Shown here: positions 63,080-64,000 of the stretch, one piece after another
How the letters are laid out: each line of letters opens with the position of its first letter
Position numbering within the stretch: the first letter of the stretch is position 1
From: Chloroflexota bacterium
Lineage (GTDB): Bacteria > Chloroflexota > Anaerolineae > Anaerolineales > Anaerolineaceae
Length of the DNA stretch: 64,000 nucleotides
NCBI GenBank assembly: GCA_012517865.1
Contig: JAAYUC010000006.1
Coordinates: 1-64,000 of the forward strand
Reading direction: 5' to 3'
Notes under the pieces: model-generated
Databases searched by the model: none
Seen by the model: only the letters and a program-made list of their open reading frames with translations
Told to the model about the DNA's origin: nothing
Made by a program: the position numbers and the translations under genes

Positions 63080-64000
63080 TTAGAAGAGATGAAAAACCGC
63101 GATAATCGGCGCGAAAAGCGAAGATACCAGCGACATCACGGTGATGAGCGTGTTGAGGGAAGGGCCCGCGGTATCTTTGAAGGGGTCGCCCACCGTATCC
63201 CCTACCACCGCGGCTTTGTGCGCTTCCGAGCCGGGGCCGCCAAATTTTCCAGTCTCGATATATTTCTTGGCGTTATCCCACAGCCCGCCCGCATTTGCCA
63301 TCAACAAGGCAAAGATGACACCGGTGAAAATCGCGCCGCCCAGGAAACCTCCCAGGGCGTTTGGTCCCAACACAAATCCGACAATGAGCGGCAGCCCGAC
63401 GGCCAGGAAAGCAGGCAGCAGCAGTGATGACAGCGCGCCGTGCGCGGCCAGACCGACACAGCGGTCGTAATCCGGGTCTTCCGTCCCCGCCAGAATGCCC
63501 GGCTTTTCGTGAAACTGCCGGCGAATTTCTTCAATCATGTCAAAAGCGTTGTGCGTGACGGACAGCATCAGCAGCGCGGAGAACAGAGGCGGCGTCAGCG
63601 CGCCAAGCAGCACGCCGGCTATGACAATGGGCTCCCGCAGGCTGATGTTGATATCCAGGCCGTTGGCCTTTACCACCTCCGCGTAAGCGGCAAAAAGCGC
63701 CAGAACAGTTAGAGCCGCCGCGCTGATGGAGAAACCTTTGGTAATGGCTTTGGCCGTGTTGCCAGCCGAGTCAAGCACATCCGCGCGTTCAATGACTTCC
63801 TGACCCATGCCTGCCATTTCCGCGATGCCGCGTGCGTTGTCCACAATCGGCCCATAAGCATCCGCCGAGACAATCATGCCGCTGATGGAAAGCATGCCGA
63901 CTGCCGCCACACCGATGCCGTAAATGCCCGGCAGTCCGTTCCCAACTGCGACGTAGTAAGAAATCAGCGTCGCCACAACGACACCGAGAATGGAGGGAAC
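63080..64000 (-). CDS. hppA: Membrane-bound proton-pumping pyrophosphatase, C-terminal part (truncated by the window)
   Basis: The frame is open to base 64000, so the 5' end is outside; about 307 residues are visible. Family marks are DAYGPIVDNARGIAEMAG, GNTAKAITKGFSI, a late helix with GLWDNAKKYIE, and the C-terminal block VVGDTVGDPFKDTAGPSLNTLI. It couples pyrophosphate hydrolysis to ion pumping. The position that decides K+ need carries Lys (GNTAKA instead of GNTTAA) with Thr three residues later, which marks the K+-independent H+-pumping type. Confidence 0.93.
   Translation of the reverse strand, partial: VPSILGVVVATLISYYVAVGNGLPGIYGIGVAAVGMLSISGMIVSADAYGPIVDNARGIAEMAGMGQEVIERADVLDSAGNTAKAITKGFSISAAALTVLALFAAYAEVVKANGLDINISLREPIVIAGVLLGALTPPLFSALLMLSVTHNAFDMIEEIRRQFHEKPGILAGTEDPDYDRCVGLAAHGALSSLLLPAFLAVGLPLIVGFVLGPNALGGFLGGAIFTGVIFALLMANAGGLWDNAKKYIETGKFGGPGSEAHKAAVVGDTVGDPFKDTAGPSLNTLITVMSLVSSLFAPIIAVFHLF

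Overview
The window reads as a stretch of chromosome from a Chloroflexota bacterium, most likely class Anaerolineae. This is an inference from several features: Pro/Thr-rich 'TPTPT' linkers on lipoproteins, LysM–M23 proteins with a GPHxxWG signature, a B12-dependent MetH under a SAM-I riboswitch, an archaeal-length ProS, and an NLPY-type PrmC. Sigma70-like boxes and Shine-Dalgarno (SD) sites are easy to see. No rRNA, IS element, integrase or prophage was recognised.

Layout. 29-1278 is the trailer end of a type I-E-like CRISPR array with 21 identical 28-nt repeats; the leader and cas genes lie off the left edge. A tRNA-Met and a DUF697-type GTPase follow, then an alpha-oxoamine synthase and a secreted lipoprotein. 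5.2-10.6 kb holds an esterase and an operon of a heterodimeric ABC exporter plus a DUF692/MNIO-like TIM-barrel protein. 10.6-13.7 kb has a structured leader, a soluble PRC/MgtE_N/CBS protein and a divergent Nramp-like transporter. 13.6-17.2 kb is a cobalamin (btuFCD-like) uptake operon with its own promoter, cobalamin riboswitch and terminator. 17.3-19.7 kb encodes a stand-alone C39/papain-like cysteine protease overlapping an ABC exporter. 19.8-24.7 kb has a YigZ protein, a DUF1294 protein, a Rel/SpoT homologue with an eroded synthetase domain, and a fused thioredoxin–CcdA (DsbD-like) protein. 24.7-38.4 kb is mostly housekeeping: PHP phosphoesterase, alanine racemase, tgt, uppP, methyltransferases, cold-shock protein, PatB/MalY, UbiA, CorC/HlyC, histidine phosphatase and prfA-prmC-tsaC. 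38.5-45.3 kb is on the minus strand: DUF4349 and DUF3048 lipoproteins, a phosphodiesterase, and metH with a SAM-I riboswitch. 45.3-50.2 kb runs plus: a membrane protein, selA, an M24 peptidase, tsaD, a zinc ribbon and an OsmC protein. 50.4-58.5 kb is a cell-envelope block: an M1-like metalloprotease lipoprotein, one LysM-M23 endopeptidase with intact zinc ligands, and three tandem LysM-M23 paralogues lacking the usual first His. 58.7-64 kb has tRNA-Leu, an FtsB-like protein, a MazG-like/LOG/proS/HEAT operon and the 3' part of a membrane pyrophosphatase.

How it fits together. The cobalamin importer and MetH tie B12 uptake to methionine synthesis, each under its own riboswitch. TsaC and TsaD both serve t6A synthesis. 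UppP, alanine racemase, the FtsB-like protein and the M23 group serve the cell wall. A recurring signal is a -10 box only 6-9 nt ahead of the start codon at several genes, which suggests leaderless mRNAs.
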